5,472 nucleotides of DNA, taken from NCBI GenBank assembly GCA_946479055.1, contig CAMLEX010000377.1, positions 1 through 5,472 of the forward strand, in the 5' to 3' direction. This document shows, piece by piece, positions 4,864 through 5,472 of this stretch. The notes below the pieces were generated by a model that did not search any database, was not told the DNA's origin, and worked only from the letters and a program-made list of their open reading frames with translations. The stretch is from an uncultured Bacteroidota bacterium. GTDB lineage: Bacteria > Bacteroidota > Bacteroidia > Chitinophagales > Chitinophagaceae. The stretch's first letter is position 1. The number at the start of each line of letters is the position of its first letter. The position numbers were made by a program, and so were the translations under genes.

Positions 4864-5472
4864 ATGAAATTTAAAGTTCTTTGCAACCCAGCTCTTCATG
4901 CACATTGGCTTAGGAGAGGGTTCTCAACCAAAACAGTGCTAGTCATGAAACTAACGACTATTCTTCTGCTTGCCACAGCACTCCAGGTCACAGCAAAAGG
5001 TACGGCTCAAACAGTAACGTATTCCGGTAAGTCTGTTGCTTTACAGAAAGTGTTCTCTGCGATCGAACAGCAAACCAGGTATGTAATCTTTTATGACAAA
5101 AAGGATTTAAAAGACGTTAAACCCATTTCTGTAAATTTTAAAGGGACGCCATTGCAAAATGTTCTCGAAGAAATCCTTCGTGATCAATTTCTTGAATTTG
5201 AAATACAAGGCAACACCATTGTAATCTCCAAAAAAAATTATTCAAAGAAGGAAGGCGAAATGAAAATTGATATTCAACGGCTTCCTATTACTGGAATTGT
5301 GCGGGATTCTTCCGGTGCGCCATTGAGCGGTGCGGCGGTTCAGCTAAAGGGCACAAAAAAAGGTACCACCACAAATGCTGCCGGGGAATTTTCGATTGAT
5401 ACCAAACCCGGCGATATACTTGTCATTTCTTTTGTAGGATTTCAAACCGAAGAAATTAAAATTGGCTCTCAA
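4864..5472 (+). CDS. SusC/RagA-type TonB-dependent outer-membrane receptor with STN domain (5' part, cut by window edge)
   Basis: An open frame of 203 codons runs from ATG 4864 to the right edge without a stop; full-length members have about 1000-1200 residues. The leader is long, with a basic stretch and then VMKLTTILLLATALQVTAKG at about 27-46 and likely cleavage near A48-Q49. A second in-frame ATG at 4945 (M28) is an alternative start, but long leaders of this style are common in Chitinophagaceae receptors. Residues about 50-122 are a secretin/TonB short N-terminal (STN) domain (LQKVFSAIEQQTRYVIFYD; FKGTPLQNVLEEIL; GNTIVIS). From about 141 a carboxypeptidase-regulatory-like domain begins (ITGIVRDSSGAPLSGAAVQL, KGTTTNAAGEFSI, VISFVGFQTEEIKIG), the usual SusC lead-in before the plug and barrel. 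The STN domain marks receptors that signal to a FecR/sigma pair, which here lies directly upstream. The transported ligand cannot be inferred. Confidence 0.92.
   Translation, partial: MKFKVLCNPALHAHWLRRGFSTKTVLVMKLTTILLLATALQVTAKGTAQTVTYSGKSVALQKVFSAIEQQTRYVIFYDKKDLKDVKPISVNFKGTPLQNVLEEILRDQFLEFEIQGNTIVISKKNYSKKEGEMKIDIQRLPITGIVRDSSGAPLSGAAVQLKGTKKGTTTNAAGEFSIDTKPGDILVISFVGFQTEEIKIGSQ

Noticed and set aside
4945..5472. ATG at 4945 as the receptor start instead of 4864
   Set aside because: It would give a tidy signal peptide, but the frame is open with coding character back to 4864 and long leaders of this type are common in the family; kept only as an alternative.
1..5472. tRNA, rRNA, CRISPR array, insertion sequence or phage genes
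   Set aside because: No cloverleaf, regularly spaced repeats, transposase motifs or terminal inverted repeats were seen on either strand.

Overview
The window looks like a chromosomal fragment of a Bacteroidota bacterium, most likely from the Chitinophagaceae (Chitinophaga/Niastella-like). The evidence is the gene types (an ECF sigma factor, a FecR-type anti-sigma factor with a C-terminal DUF4974 domain, and a SusC/RagA-type TonB-dependent receptor with an N-terminal STN domain), the AT-rich composition, and the absence of strong Shine-Dalgarno sequences. The family-level placement is inference from remembered protein style, not from a search.

Left half, minus strand. At 8-949 lies a seven-repeat 'two-component regulator propeller' (Reg_prop) beta-propeller protein. 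Its open frame begins only at a TTG codon. The missing N-terminus, a lipoprotein signal peptide with a lipobox cysteine, is readable just upstream (1063 down to 936) but is split by two single-base frame changes, each in a homopolymer. A 140-bp gap with a cluster of GACACGGCG repeats (1099-1181) separates it from a secreted or membrane-anchored von Willebrand factor A protein (1204-2364).

Middle, 2365-2856. This gap separates divergent genes and holds no convincing gene. It does contain a candidate Bacteroidetes -7 element for the vWA gene, four helically phased GTAAA repeats, a plus-strand intrinsic-terminator-like hairpin with no gene upstream of it, and a 9-bp direct repeat with a 12-bp spacer.

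Right half, plus strand. Here lies a cell-surface-signalling cassette: ECF sigma factor (2857-3450, TTG start), FecR anti-sigma factor (3542-4702), a terminator-like hairpin, and the first 203 codons of a SusC-like receptor (4864 to beyond the right edge). In the known model for this arrangement, ligand at the outer-membrane receptor is sensed through the periplasmic STN domain, passed to the inner-membrane FecR protein, and relayed to the sigma factor, which activates the receptor operon. The ligand cannot be told from this window because the barrel and any SusD or enzyme genes lie beyond position 5472.

I do not see a previously undescribed multi-gene system. The most notable points are the doubly frameshifted lipoprotein propeller gene, the terminator between fecR and susC, the orphan terminator in the divergent gap, and the repeat cluster between the two minus-strand genes.
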